Source: DASXVX01 sp036504075 (GTDB lineage Bacteria > Bacillota > Sulfobacillia > Symbiobacteriales > Symbiobacteriaceae). Taken from it: a stretch of 42,260 nucleotides of DNA. Positions 1-7,787 of the stretch are shown here, piece by piece. Made by a program: the position numbers and the translations under genes. Below the pieces are notes generated by a model that saw only the letters and a list, made by a program, of their open reading frames with translations, was not told the origin of the DNA and did not search any database. Position 1 is the first letter of the stretch. Every line of letters begins with the position of its first letter. The stretch covers positions 1 through 42,260 of the forward strand of contig DASXVX010000048.1 of the NCBI GenBank assembly GCA_036504075.1, read 5' to 3'.

Positions 1-51
1 CACCAACAACTTGTGGACGAAGAGACTGTCGAGCTAGCACTCGCTGAATGA
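1..51 (+). CDS. 3' end of an unidentified protein (partial)
   Basis: The window opens inside a plus-strand reading frame that encodes HQQLVDEETVELALAE and stops with TGA at 49-51. A hairpin that looks like an intrinsic terminator begins three bases after the stop, which supports this being a genuine gene end rather than chance. Too little is visible to name a family. If element A (see the mobile element entry) extends left of the window, this gene would be part of its cargo. Confidence 0.45.
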   Translation, partial: HQQLVDEETVELALAE

Positions 52-53
52 CG

Positions 54-78
54 AAACCGGGGCCCTGTCCCCGGTTTT
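54..78 (+). terminator. Intrinsic terminator after the partial gene
   Basis: AAACCGGGG (54-62) pairs with CCCCGGTTT (69-77) around a 6-nt loop and ends in four T's. It sits directly behind the stop codon at 51. Confidence 0.6.
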
Positions 79-79
79 G

Positions 80-736
80 CTCCAGCCCGATGGGTTCGCT
101 CAAACTGAGTCGGTTTGGGTCAGAAAGTCCGAGCGCCAACAATCCCCCCCGCAGGTCATCCCGTCAACAACGGTCCCGGTGGGGTTTGCGCATCCTCACT
201 TGGGGTCAAAGGCCCGGAGTACTGCGCTGTTGCAAGTTCACGAAACCCTCTCCTGACTGTCCCACCCGTCGCAGGAAAAAAATGCAGCCAGGAATCACCA
301 TTTAGCACTCATGGATTGTCCATGAGCACCGAAATGACACTTCCTGGCTGCTGGTAGGGCCCCTTTTGGGACAGTTCATTCGCGCAGCAAATAACCTCAT
401 CCTCGCCGGTTGTGGCCGCCGCTGGCCGGAATCTGTGATTCCGCCCTAACCGCCGCCTCCAGCACTCAACGACCACTGGCCCGCCTGACTGCCGAGCGCA
501 TAAAAAATAGCAGAAAGGCTGAACACGCCTTCCTGCTGCCAATACACGGCACCAGATGGACCACACCTACCCCCGTACGGGGGCGACAATCCGCCTTGCG
601 GCGTTCCTTTGTCGTTCACTGGGTGAGCGAACGCAATGGTCAATTCGTCACTGAAACCGTGTCAATGGTTAACAATGTTGTCAAGATGGAATTCTGCTGG
701 TCTGGATATTTCATGTCGGCAACCCGGTAGTAGATG
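80..736. other. Gene-poor stretch with no convincing coding sequence
   Basis: About 650 bp without an open frame that has a ribosome binding site and plausible protein composition. It holds the large hairpin at 276-351, a CCCCCGTACGGGGG palindrome near 567-580 and several smaller inverted repeats around 590-640. It may be the 3' untranslated part of the minus-strand J-domain operon plus a small RNA, but nothing identifies it. Confidence 0.5.
276..351 (-). terminator. Large composite hairpin followed by seven T's on the minus strand
   Basis: Three nested stems: GCAGCCAGGAA (284-294) with TTCCTGGCTGC (341-351), CATTT (299-303) with AAATG (332-336), and CTCATGGA (308-315) with TCCATGAG (319-326). 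Read on the minus strand the stem is followed by A then seven T's (282-276). That is the form of a strong intrinsic terminator for minus-strand transcripts, here about 390 bp beyond the J-domain gene. Confidence 0.6.
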
Positions 737-1420
737 TCATCCCTGTCTGTCTGTCGCGGGCAAGCCGGACCACCTGACCGCCCTGGAGAGCCGCATCCAC
801 AAGTACCACCACCAGCAACTCCAGCATAACAATCCCATCCACGCCACTTCGGAATGTTCCCACCACGTGACCACGACCCACCCAAAGTAGCCCCACATCC
901 CGACCTGGTCGATGGCGTCTGCTACAGTGTGGCGCCACCCGGGCCGTTTCACCTGGGCCACTCGACTCGCCGAAGGTGGTTCATGCGGCTCCCAACTCGG
1001 CCGGAGTGGCGCCTGGTACTGCTGCTGTCGAGGTTGCGGCCGGGGCGACTGCCGAGCAGTCTCGCGGGTGCGATACGCTGCCTCGTCCCACCAAGCGCCG
1101 GCCGGCTCAAAAGGTGAAGTGTTCCGGCGTGGGGCGTTCGACGTCTCCCGCTGGCATGCCCTTGCCGCCCGCTGAATTCTCGCGGCAGCCTCCGCCCGAT
1201 GGCGGGCTAGCGCCCGATCGTACTCCGCCCGGCGCTCTGGCCTCCCCAGGACACTGTAAGCGGCGTTGATGGACTTCATGCGCTCCGGGTCGCCGCCATG
1301 GTCTGGATGGTGGGCCTGAGCCAGACGCCGGTATGCCGTTCTGATTTCCATGGAAGTGGCGCTTTCGGTCACTCCCAGCTTCGCATAGAGCGTCGTCTTA
1401 GGGCATCCTCCGATCGTCAT
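737..1420 (-). CDS. J-domain (DnaJ-like) protein with hydrophobic C-terminus
   Basis: About 227 residues. The N-terminal 65 or so form a J domain: LYAKLGV opening, basic helix II (YRRLAQAH), then the HPD tripeptide at residues 38-40 and NAAYSVLGRPERRAEYD. J domains stimulate Hsp70 ATPase activity. The middle is basic, Arg- and Gln-rich linker. The last 60 residues carry two Trp-rich hydrophobic stretches (around GYFGWVVVTWW and MGLLCWSCWWWYLW), probably membrane-inserted. The ATG at 1420 overlaps the upstream gene's stop as ATGA, pointing to translational coupling; a GTG at 1429 is the alternative. It lacks the Gly/Phe, zinc and substrate-binding regions of true DnaJ, so it is a J-protein co-chaperone of unknown client. 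It is inferred cargo of element A. Confidence 0.8.
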   Translation of the reverse strand: MTIGGCPKTTLYAKLGVTESATSMEIRTAYRRLAQAHHPDHGGDPERMKSINAAYSVLGRPERRAEYDRALARHRAEAAARIQRAARACQRETSNAPRRNTSPFEPAGAWWDEAAYRTRETARQSPRPQPRQQQYQAPLRPSWEPHEPPSASRVAQVKRPGWRHTVADAIDQVGMWGYFGWVVVTWWEHSEVAWMGLLCWSCWWWYLWMRLSRAVRWSGLPATDRQG

Positions 1421-1908
1421 AAAGGCCACCTGTGCCGCCGGGGGTGTTGCGCTGTCTGGGCCTTACTCTGCGGCTTCGGTAGCGCCAGCAGATGGGCGAG
1501 GCACGACGGAACTTCTGGGACATCATCAGGAAGGAGAGTCGTCGGGTCATCCCTGTCGATTGCCTCCTCAGTCTCTGGCTGAAAGACAGGGTCGAGCACT
1601 TGCCTCTCGAAAAGCGTCGGCGGCAACGGGGCGGTCAGCACAGCCAGCGCTTTGTCGCGCAGGTCTTCAGCCAATTCGTCTGCCCGCCGTTCTAGCAGGC
1701 CCAGAGCCCTGTGGCGCTGGTCGATTTCCGCGAAGTACTGGTCGTCATCGATGACCGGAATCCACTCTTGCCAGAGCCGTTCGCCATACTCGTCGAGATT
1801 GACCGGCTTGTCGCCTCGGCTCTCCGCCACCTGCTGGACCAGGCGGCGCCAGTTCTCCTCCACCAAGGCCGGAAGCCGGCGCTGCAGCATCGGCACTACC
1901 TTTCCCAT
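1417..1908 (-). CDS. Hypothetical acidic protein, 163 aa
   Basis: Begins with ATG at 1908 behind AGAGGAGGT (about 1921-1929). Composition is that of a soluble helical protein (WRRLVQQVAESRGDKPVNLDEYGERLWQ is typical), with an acidic middle and a basic tail. I do not recognise a family. It is the first gene of a two-gene minus-strand unit and its stop overlaps the start of the J-domain gene by four bases, so the two proteins are likely made together. Two 15-bp direct repeats and a small dyad lie just upstream of it. Confidence 0.65.
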   Translation of the reverse strand: MGKVVPMLQRRLPALVEENWRRLVQQVAESRGDKPVNLDEYGERLWQEWIPVIDDDQYFAEIDQRHRALGLLERRADELAEDLRDKALAVLTAPLPPTLFERQVLDPVFQPETEEAIDRDDPTTLLPDDVPEVPSCLAHLLALPKPQSKAQTAQHPRRHRWPL

Positions 1909-1963
1909 GGACTATCGTACCTCCTCTTACGCCGCCTTAGGGGCCCCGCGTCCACCATCCCCA

Positions 1964-2021
1964 AGTCACAAGTGACATCCCTAGCGGTCACGCGTGGCCC
2001 TACGGCGCGGTCACGCGTGGC
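1964..2021. repeat. Direct repeats and dyad upstream of the two-gene unit
   Basis: GCGGTCACGCGTGGC occurs at 1984-1998 and again, identical, at 2007-2021 (23-bp period, about two helical turns). Each copy contains the palindrome ACGCGT. A further dyad, GTCAC AA GTGAC, lies at 1964-1975. The position, between a terminator and the start of the minus-strand hypothetical/J-domain unit, fits an operator bound by a dimeric regulator, perhaps the adjacent winged-helix protein. That link is inference. Confidence 0.45.
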
Positions 2022-2047
2022 TAGCCTCATAGGCCACGGGTTACCTC

Positions 2048-2077
2048 AAAAAAGCGCACGGCATCATCGCCGTGCGC
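2048..2077 (-). terminator. Intrinsic terminator of the winged-helix gene
   Basis: GCGCACGGC (2054-2062) pairs with GCCGTGCGC (2069-2077), loop of six. On the minus strand the stem runs directly into six T's (2053-2048). It begins six bases after the stop of the upstream gene. Confidence 0.85.
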
Positions 2078-2082
2078 CCCTG

Positions 2083-2640
2083 TTATTCTGAATCCTCGCT
2101 ATCCCGGCCTTCCCACAGCCTGGCCCGGATCTTCACCCACTCTTGTTGCTTGGTGTCCAGGATCTGCAGGTCATGAACCAATTCCGGTTGCTTCTCACGA
2201 CACCATCTCCGAAAGGCCTCGTCCAAGTCGTCCGGCCAGTCCCTGGTATACAGATTGTCTTGTTCCAAAATGTGCCGCTCGACAAAGCGATACCGCATCT
2301 TCTCCAGCCGCGGAATCGGTTGGATAAGCCAGTGAGTGGGACGTCCACGAACCCGGAGACGTTTAATCAGTCCAAAGTGCTCCAGCTCCTGGTAGTGCCT
2401 TGACAGGGTCTTGAGGCTAATACTCCGTAGCTTCGCGAGTTTTGACCGGCGCCGGAATACCCGCCTCGGGCCTCTCGGTGCCCGACGGGAGTCAAGCGAG
2501 AGCAGTTGGATGTACGAACGGTAGGCCCCGTCACTTAGATAGAGTACGCCGTACACTAAGGCTTTCTGGAGGATCAAGAACCGCGCAGGGCCTGTCTCAT
2601 CACCTGAGTGATCGTCCAAAGCGTCCTGATTTGCCATCAT
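2083..2640 (-). CDS. Winged-helix DNA-binding protein (replication/regulatory type)
   Basis: About 185 residues from ATG 2640 (a second ATG follows at 2637) behind GGGGGTGA. A helix-turn-helix region is visible in the middle: SKLAKLRSISLKTLSRHYQELEHFGLIKRLR, followed by a basic wing RVRGRPTHWL. This 'choose a path, then read ELE..GLI' pattern is common in plasmid and mobile-element HTH proteins. It could be a repressor of the element or a replication-type initiator; the sequence does not decide. It has its own terminator at 2048-2077 and probably follows the small ORF at 2721-2969 in one transcript running away from the recombinase. Confidence 0.65.
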   Translation of the reverse strand: MMANQDALDDHSGDETGPARFLILQKALVYGVLYLSDGAYRSYIQLLSLDSRRAPRGPRRVFRRRSKLAKLRSISLKTLSRHYQELEHFGLIKRLRVRGRPTHWLIQPIPRLEKMRYRFVERHILEQDNLYTRDWPDDLDEAFRRWCREKQPELVHDLQILDTKQQEWVKIRARLWEGRDSEDSE

Positions 2641-2720
2641 GTCACCCCCGCGAGATGCGGGGTGGCAACCCGTGATAATAACCACTGCCTGACAATGAGT
2701 GTTGGCTTGTGGCCAGCCCC

Positions 2721-2969
2721 CTATTGAGAAGGTGAGTCTGCGCTTCTGGAGCCAGGTTCGGGCAAACGGTTTTTCCTTACCCGCTCCTCGGTCCAATTCA
2801 GGAGAAGGCGCACAGCCGCCCGAACTCCACTGGGTACGCTGTCCTCAACTTGAAGCATAGAACCGGAGCAGTCGTGGTCCCGGTTACGTTCCTGGCGATG
2901 CAGCACCTCTGCCACCTCGCCGGATATATATGCCGCCCCACCACCAGGGTACTCACGAATATAAGTCAT
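2721..2969 (-). CDS. Small hypothetical protein, 82 aa
   Basis: Starts at ATG 2969 with a GGAGGGGG stretch 14 bases upstream, a long spacing. The product is hydrophilic and strongly charged (EVAEVLHRQERNRDHDCSG, then LLLNWTEERVRKNRLPEPG), like accessory proteins of mobile elements. The frame stays open upstream to 3221, but the added residues look non-coding. It is transcribed away from the recombinase at 3223. A small gene in this position could encode a recombination directionality factor, or simply a regulator; neither can be shown here. Confidence 0.4.
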   Translation of the reverse strand: MTYIREYPGGGAAYISGEVAEVLHRQERNRDHDCSGSMLQVEDSVPSGVRAAVRLLLNWTEERVRKNRLPEPGSRSADSPSQ

Positions 2970-3222
2970 CTGGTTACACAAAGACCCCCTCCGCTCAGTT
3001 GTAAGGCAGGCGACAGTAGAATGGTCCTTGACCAATCGGCCAAGACCTTCTGCTGTTTGTGGGCCCGTCTCGAAGCGGACGGACCCGACAAAACCACACC
3101 TTACCCCGCGGAGGGGGTCATTGAACTCTTGCTTACAGAGAAACTGAAGGGTTGCCACCCTCTGGTATTGATGATACCATACTGAATAGCGTGTGTCATT
3201 CAAAACTTTGGGGGCTCGCATT

Positions 3223-4833
3223 ATGCTTCTGATCGTGTATGGTCGCGTGAGTACAGAAGAGCAGGCCCGTAACGGGTACAGCCTACCTGAGCAAATGCGC
3301 GCCTGCCGTACTCATGGTGCTGAGTTGGCCCGTGCCACCGGTGAAACGGCTCAGATCGTCGAGTTTACGGACGACACCAGCGGCGAACTATTGGAACGGC
3401 CTGGCCTCCAGGCTGCCCTGGAGCTCTTGCGTCGTGAGAAGGTTACATATTTTGTATGTCTGGACCCCGACAGGCTTGCCCGGCGACTCATGCTTCAGCT
3501 GCTGGTTACCGACCAGATCGAAGCATCAGCCTGCCGTCTGGAATTCGTTCAGCACGATTACCACGATACCCCGGAGGGTCACCTCTTCTATCAGCTGAGA
3601 GGCGCCATTGCCGAGTTTGAAAAAGCCAAAATACTAGAACGGATGTCCCGGGGTCAACGCGGCAAAATCAGTGCCGGCGGCATCCCGCACCTGGTTCGTC
3701 TATATGGATACCAATTCATCAAGGGGGCTGGCAGAGGGGCTAGCGCCAAGGAAGTACTCGTCCCGGACGAGCACGAGGCAGATTGGGTCCGAACCATGTT
3801 TCGGTGGTGTGCGGATGAGCGAATCGGGCCACTCAGCCTCGCTCAACGACTGAACGAGATGGGGGTCTCCACCAAGACCGGCCGTGGACTCTGGGCTCAC
3901 ACGCAAGTCGCCCGCATCCTTCGCCACCCCACGTATGCGACAGGGCAACTGGCACTCTTGACGAAAGACCACCGGGGGATCGGGGTAGCCCGACGGCTTA
4001 CGAAAAACCAACGACAAAACAAAGGCCTGAGCCTCACGGCCAAGCCAAAAGCACCGGAAAACTGGAAGTACGTTGAGATTGATCCGATCGTCGACCCGAA
4101 GGTCTGGGACCAGGTACAGCAAGTGCTCGCCGACTTCCGGACAGGGGGCCGGGCTACCGGCGGCCGCGATCGGCTCCGCCCGCTGACCGGGCTCGGACGC
4201 TGCGGTCTGTGCGAGGGTCCCCTCTACTACCTGAACGGCGGAAAGATTGTCTGCGCCAACCGGTATCGCCATTTATGGACACCAGGGCGAACCAAAACGG
4301 AATGCACGCTACCGGCAAAACCTCGGGAAGCTGTGGAAAAAGCCGTTTGGACACAGGTGAGGGGATGGCTCATAGATCCGACGGTGATCCAGGAAGAGAA
4401 TCGGCGCCGCCTGGAGGAGCTGAAAACGAAGCCGGCTGAGGCGGCGGCTCCTTCGGAGGAGATCGAGGTTCTTAAAGTGGAATTGACGAACCGGGAAACC
4501 GAAGTCGAGCGCCTGGGGGTCCTCTACGCCAAGGGGCTGTGGACAGCCGAGAAGGCCCTGCCGGCCATCGAAGAAGCGAACCGGCACTTACAGAGCATCC
4601 GTAAACGGCTGGCCGAGTTAACTACCCCCGCTCGGGAAGAGCGTGTAGCTCTGTCCGCTTCAATCTTCGCGATTCTCTCCGACCCTGAGGTGCTATCGGA
4701 AGTTCAGGCCACGATTGACTCCCTCGACCCGGAAAGGCAGGCGGAGTTAATCCGTACTGCTGTGGCTTACTACGAGATGTTCCCTTCGATGCGGGGCGAG
4801 CCGCCGAATGTAAAGGCCGTCCCCAAACTCTGA
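3223..4833 (+). CDS. Large serine recombinase of element A
   Basis: About 536 residues. The N-terminal resolvase/invertase domain shows IVYGRVSTEEQ with the nucleophilic Ser at residue 10, DDTSGELLERPGL, the LDPDRLARR arginine motif, and AIAEFEKAKILERMSRG. A recombinase domain follows (GGIPHLVRLYGYQ, then RILRHPTYATGQ). Next comes a zinc ribbon (CGLCEGPLYY with later Cys) and a C-terminal coiled coil rich in Glu/Leu/Arg (about 400-480). This is the layout of integrases that use short att sites. Start: ATG 3223, putting Ser at the usual distance from the N-terminus; GTG 3193 is possible. It stops about 90 bp before the point where prkA homology resumes, as expected for a recombinase gene at the border of its own element. 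Confidence 0.92.
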   Translation: MLLIVYGRVSTEEQARNGYSLPEQMRACRTHGAELARATGETAQIVEFTDDTSGELLERPGLQAALELLRREKVTYFVCLDPDRLARRLMLQLLVTDQIEASACRLEFVQHDYHDTPEGHLFYQLRGAIAEFEKAKILERMSRGQRGKISAGGIPHLVRLYGYQFIKGAGRGASAKEVLVPDEHEADWVRTMFRWCADERIGPLSLAQRLNEMGVSTKTGRGLWAHTQVARILRHPTYATGQLALLTKDHRGIGVARRLTKNQRQNKGLSLTAKPKAPENWKYVEIDPIVDPKVWDQVQQVLADFRTGGRATGGRDRLRPLTGLGRCGLCEGPLYYLNGGKIVCANRYRHLWTPGRTKTECTLPAKPREAVEKAVWTQVRGWLIDPTVIQEENRRRLEELKTKPAEAAAPSEEIEVLKVELTNRETEVERLGVLYAKGLWTAEKALPAIEEANRHLQSIRKRLAELTTPAREERVALSASIFAILSDPEVLSEVQATIDSLDPERQAELIRTAVAYYEMFPSMRGEPPNVKAVPKL

Positions 4834-4920
4834 CGGCCCGCCTGACCCGCTTTCGGGAAGTCTGCCCGTGTGCAGTCGCAGAGTCACAGTTGATGTGACG
4901 TCAGTGGCAAGCAAAGTTTT

Positions 4921-5352
4921 GATAAAATCTTGCTCTTGTGACAGCGTCAGCAGGCCGTACAGGAACTTCTCGTCGCACTTCAGCATCTCGATGAACTCCA
5001 TGAGGCCCCGGTTGGCGACGTTCAGCTCCCCATCGAAGCGGTAGGCCCGGGGGTCCGACTCGCTTCCGTAGTGCCCGATGGTGGAAAGGTCCACGGAGCC
5101 GGTCAATTCGCTGATGTCCTGGCTCTTCGGATCAGATGGGGTGAACGTGCCAATGCCGATTCGGTTCTTCTCCGAGAAGGCGATGCGCTGGACGATCACA
5201 TCCTCCATGCGGCCCCCGTGCTGGTCCTGCAGCATTTGCCGGCAGGCCGGGCAGAGATCGCCCTCGATGTAGATGCCGTACTCCTTGTAGACCGACTCCC
5301 GCAGTTCGTGGGGGATGAGGTGGAGCGGCTCTTCATGCATGGGGCAGCCTTT
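4921..5352 (-). pseudogene. prkA: Middle segment of split prkA (PrkA serine protein kinase / AAA+)
   Basis: Reads in one frame KGCPMHEEPLHLIPHELRE, then CPACRQML, FSEKNRIGIGTFTPSDPKSQD, ELTGSVDLSTI, YGSESDPRAYRFDGELN, ANRGLMEFIEMLKCDEKFLYGLL. These are hallmark blocks of the PrkA AAA+ domain, in order. It has no start of its own: ATG 5340 is internal Met of the family motif GCPMHEEP. Upstream codons beyond KGC run into a stop, which marks the border with element B. Downstream, homology stops after LSQEQDF at about 4921, the border with element A. By family length roughly 350 C-terminal residues are missing and presumably lie left of the window. It may be functional after DNA rearrangement rather than dead; the untouched coding quality of the segment argues against ordinary decay. 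Confidence 0.88.
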
Positions 5353-5433
5353 GCATGCCGAAAAAAGACCGAGAACTTTTCACACCCTTCGTGCGTCTTG
5401 AATGCGTAAAGATTCGAAAGGAGCACGGGCGAT

Positions 5434-6567
5434 ATGGACGTGATCACCTATTCCCTGCGGGCGGGCCGGCCGAACTCAGATCAGTACTACCGCGACGTCG
5501 CCGCTTTCTCAGACGAAGTGCTGGCCGAGGGCCAGGACCTGCTCGGCCAGCTGGTGGCGTCATATCGGGCCGCCCGGGCCGCCGAGGCGCTCAGCCCGGA
5601 AGAACACATGCTGGAACTGCTGACCCTGGGCACCCTCTGGCACCTGTACAGCGACGATGCGCTGGAACTGGGGGCCATTCCCCGGCACGTGCTGATTAAG
5701 CTGGCCGAGTGGCGGCAAGAGGGCGGCTCGCTCAAGCCCTCCATCGACTGGCTGCGGGGGATTCTGGCCACACTGTTCCTGGAGCCGGAAGATGACCCCA
5801 TGGCCGCGTGTTTCTGCATCGACTACCTGGACAAGCTGCTGCAGTGGCTGGAAGCGACGGGCGAGTTCCGCCAGGAGGTCAACCACCTGCGGCCCTGGCG
5901 GGACTACCTGGCGACGCTGTCGCCGGCGGAAACTGCCGACCACCTGGTCACGGCGGTGGCCTTCGCGATCTGGTTCGACAACCGCAGCGAAGCGGCGCTG
6001 GGCCAGTACACACAGGGCGTGGAGCGGTTCCTGAACGAGGGCTACCCCTGCCACCGCTGGCAGGAGGATGTGATTTTCACCGGCCGCAAGCGGGTGGAGT
6101 ACCATCTGAACATGGTGGGTGCGGAGTTCATGAACCGGGCGTTCCGGGCTAGGTTTGCAGCCCGCCCCCGCAAGCTGGTCCTGGTCCCGGCCTGCATGCG
6201 GGCGCTCCCGGCGGATGAATGCCAGGCCGCGGCGGCGCCCGCCGGCCTGCGCTGCAGCGGCTGCACGCCGGGCTGTCGGGTCCACCAACTGACGAAGCTG
6301 GGCGAGAAAGACGGGTTCGGGGTCCTGATTCTCCCGCACGAATCCGACTTCAGCGTCAAAGGCGGCGGGTTGGGCAGCCAGGTGGCCATAGTGGGTGTCG
6401 CCTGCGTCACCAACCTGGTGGCGGGCGGTTGGAAAGCCGAAGCCCTGGGACTGCCCGCCCAGTGCGTCCTGCTGGATTATGCCGGCTGCCGCGGCCACTG
6501 GGACGCTGACGGCATCCCCACCGAAATCAACCTGCGGCAGTTGCGGCGAATCCTCGGCACGGCGTGA
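5434..6567 (+). CDS. DUF116 family Cys-rich protein
   Basis: 377 residues from ATG 5434 behind AAAGGAG. The N-terminal 240 residues are helical with no family I can name (DYLDKLLQWLEATGEF and the like). The C-terminal 140 residues match the DUF116 pattern: VLVPACMRALP, RCSGCTPGCRVHQLTKLG, GFGVLILPHESDFS, VGVACVTNLVAGGWKAEALGLPAQCVLLDYAGCRGHW. Conserved cysteines (CSGCTPGC and later Cys) suggest a metal or Fe-S site. Biochemical role is unknown. It is the first cargo gene of element B, followed by the SDR gene on the same strand, so the two may form an operon that the element brings to its host. Confidence 0.85.
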   Translation: MDVITYSLRAGRPNSDQYYRDVAAFSDEVLAEGQDLLGQLVASYRAARAAEALSPEEHMLELLTLGTLWHLYSDDALELGAIPRHVLIKLAEWRQEGGSLKPSIDWLRGILATLFLEPEDDPMAACFCIDYLDKLLQWLEATGEFRQEVNHLRPWRDYLATLSPAETADHLVTAVAFAIWFDNRSEAALGQYTQGVERFLNEGYPCHRWQEDVIFTGRKRVEYHLNMVGAEFMNRAFRARFAARPRKLVLVPACMRALPADECQAAAAPAGLRCSGCTPGCRVHQLTKLGEKDGFGVLILPHESDFSVKGGGLGSQVAIVGVACVTNLVAGGWKAEALGLPAQCVLLDYAGCRGHWDADGIPTEINLRQLRRILGTA

Positions 6568-6625
6568 CCCGGCCGGGAACCGACAACTACGAACCGACAA
6601 CAGGCAGGGAGGCATTGAGAGATCT

Positions 6626-7507
6626 ATGGCTGATCAGCCCTTGCACGGCAAGGTAGCCGTCGTGGCAGGTGCCACCCGGGGCGCCGGGCGTGGCATTGCC
6701 GTCATGCTCGGCGCGACCGGCGCGACCGTCTACTGCACCGGCCGCAGCACCCGGAGCCAGGCGGCCACCCCGGGCCGGGTTGAGACCATTGAGGAGACGG
6801 CGGAACTGGTCTCAGCCCGTGGCGGCGTGGGCATTCCGGTGCGCGTGGATCACACGGTGGCGGCAGACGTGGCGGCGCTGTTCGACCGCATTCAGGACGA
6901 GCAGCAGGGCCGCCTCGACCTGCTGGTCAACGACGTGTGGGGCGGCGATGCGCTGGCCGAGTGGGACAAGCCCTTCTGGCAACACTCGCTGCCAAACGGC
7001 CTCCTCATGCAGGAGCGGGCCGTGCAGTCCCATATGATCACCAGCTATTACGGGGTGCCGCTCATGGTCGCCCGGCGCCGGGGCCTGATCATCGAAGTCA
7101 CCGACGGCATGGATTACGAGTACCGCGGCTCGCTGTACTACAGCCTGGCCAAGATCTCGGCGATTCACCTCGCCCGGGCCATGGCGGCCGACTTGAAGCC
7201 GCATACCGTGACGGCGCTCGCGCTCACCCCCGGATTCCTCCGCTCCGAAGCGATGCTGGATCACTTCGGCGTCACGGAAGCGACGTGGCGGGAGGCGATA
7301 AAAAAAGACCCCCACTTTGCCGAATCTGAAACGCCATTCTACATTGGCAAGGCGGTGGCGGCTCTGGCCTCGGACCCCCACATCGCGGCCCGGTCCGGCC
7401 AGGTGCTCATGTCCGGCGACCTGGCGCAGGAGTACGGCTTTACCGACGTGGACGGCCGGCAGCCCAACTGGCGGGTTTACTTCGAGCAGAACATCGCCGG
7501 AAAGTAA
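6626..7507 (+). CDS. Short-chain dehydrogenase/reductase (SDR)
   Basis: 293 residues from ATG 6626, with GGGAGG 14 bases upstream. Rossmann NAD(P)-binding motif GATRGAGRGIA (residues about 15-25), VVAGATRGAGRG, and the catalytic YxxxK as YYSLAKISAIHLARAMA. TGRSTRS after the second strand suggests NADP(H) preference. The insertions (ND-VWGGDALAEWDKPFW) resemble the DHRS1-like subgroup. Substrate cannot be told. It lies 58 bp behind the DUF116 gene inside element B and is followed by a strong hairpin at 7530-7566. Confidence 0.9.
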   Translation: MADQPLHGKVAVVAGATRGAGRGIAVMLGATGATVYCTGRSTRSQAATPGRVETIEETAELVSARGGVGIPVRVDHTVAADVAALFDRIQDEQQGRLDLLVNDVWGGDALAEWDKPFWQHSLPNGLLMQERAVQSHMITSYYGVPLMVARRRGLIIEVTDGMDYEYRGSLYYSLAKISAIHLARAMAADLKPHTVTALALTPGFLRSEAMLDHFGVTEATWREAIKKDPHFAESETPFYIGKAVAALASDPHIAARSGQVLMSGDLAQEYGFTDVDGRQPNWRVYFEQNIAGK

Positions 7508-7529
7508 CGCCAAACAATGTCAAGGTAGC

Positions 7530-7566
7530 GGAACAGCCCCGACGCTCTCAGCGCCGGGGCTGTTCC
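7530..7566 (+). terminator. Hairpin ending the cargo operon
   Basis: GGAACAGCCCCG (7530-7541) pairs perfectly with CGGGGCTGTTCC (7555-7566); the loop can add GCT/AGC. There is no T tract, so it may be factor-assisted or simply mark the transcript end. The stop codon of the opposing 45-aa ORF lies in its loop. Confidence 0.55.
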
Positions 7567-7685
7567 CGCTGCTCTTTCACGACGCGCACCGCACCTTCCA
7601 CCAGCATGCGCAACGCCGTCCGCAGGGCCGGGTAGCGCTGCCAGTCCGCCGGAATGATGTCGGAAACCTCCTCGTGATCGGTCAT
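7548..7685 (-). CDS. Small charged protein, 45 aa
   Basis: ATG at 7685 preceded by GGGGGTG about 10 bases upstream. The product (MTDHEEVSDIIPADWQRYPA..., ending VVKEQREQPRR) has an acidic N-terminal half and a basic helical C-terminal half, like a compact DNA- or protein-binding accessory. It is divergent from the recombinase gene, in the same relative position as the small ORF of element A. A recombination directionality factor is a reasonable guess because large serine integrases need one to excise; nothing in the sequence proves it. Confidence 0.5.
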   Translation of the reverse strand: MTDHEEVSDIIPADWQRYPALRTALRMLVEGAVRVVKEQREQPRR

Positions 7686-7787
7686 TGTGCGCAACACCCC
7701 CGGTGTATCGATATGCCGCGGGACGCACCCTGACGCCATACCGGGCCGGTGGGGCGCATAAACCAACACCGGAGGGGGGCCGGAGAG

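Larger units (their letters stand above)
1..4922. mobile_element. Element A: intervening element splitting prkA (left end outside window)
   Basis: The right border is placed near 4911-4933, where minus-strand PrkA homology (DEKFLYGLLTLSQEQDF) changes to unrelated sequence. A 23-bp imperfect dyad, GCAAAGTTTT GAT AAAATCTTGC, is centred there at 4921-4923, as is usual at serine-integrase att sites. The element carries its recombinase at this border. Visible cargo is the small ORF, winged-helix gene, hypothetical/J-domain pair and possibly the partial gene at 1-51. The rest of prkA is not found in 1-4833, so the left border must lie outside the window. The element is inferred from gene interruption plus the recombinase; its full size is unknown. 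Confidence 0.6.

Noticed and set aside
309..566. 85-aa minus-strand open frame
   Set aside because: No ribosome site, Cys/Trp-rich unlikely composition, and it ends inside the large hairpin.
446..643. KGTPQGGLSP on the minus strand resembles a reverse transcriptase motif
   Set aside because: No other RT motif (YADD, FLG and so on) lies before or after it in any frame, and the sequence is in a hairpin-rich stretch; coincidence is likelier than a group II intron remnant.
5560..6615. 351-aa open frame antisense to the DUF116 gene
   Set aside because: Shadow of a recognised family gene; Arg/Pro/Gln-rich composition typical of antisense frames.
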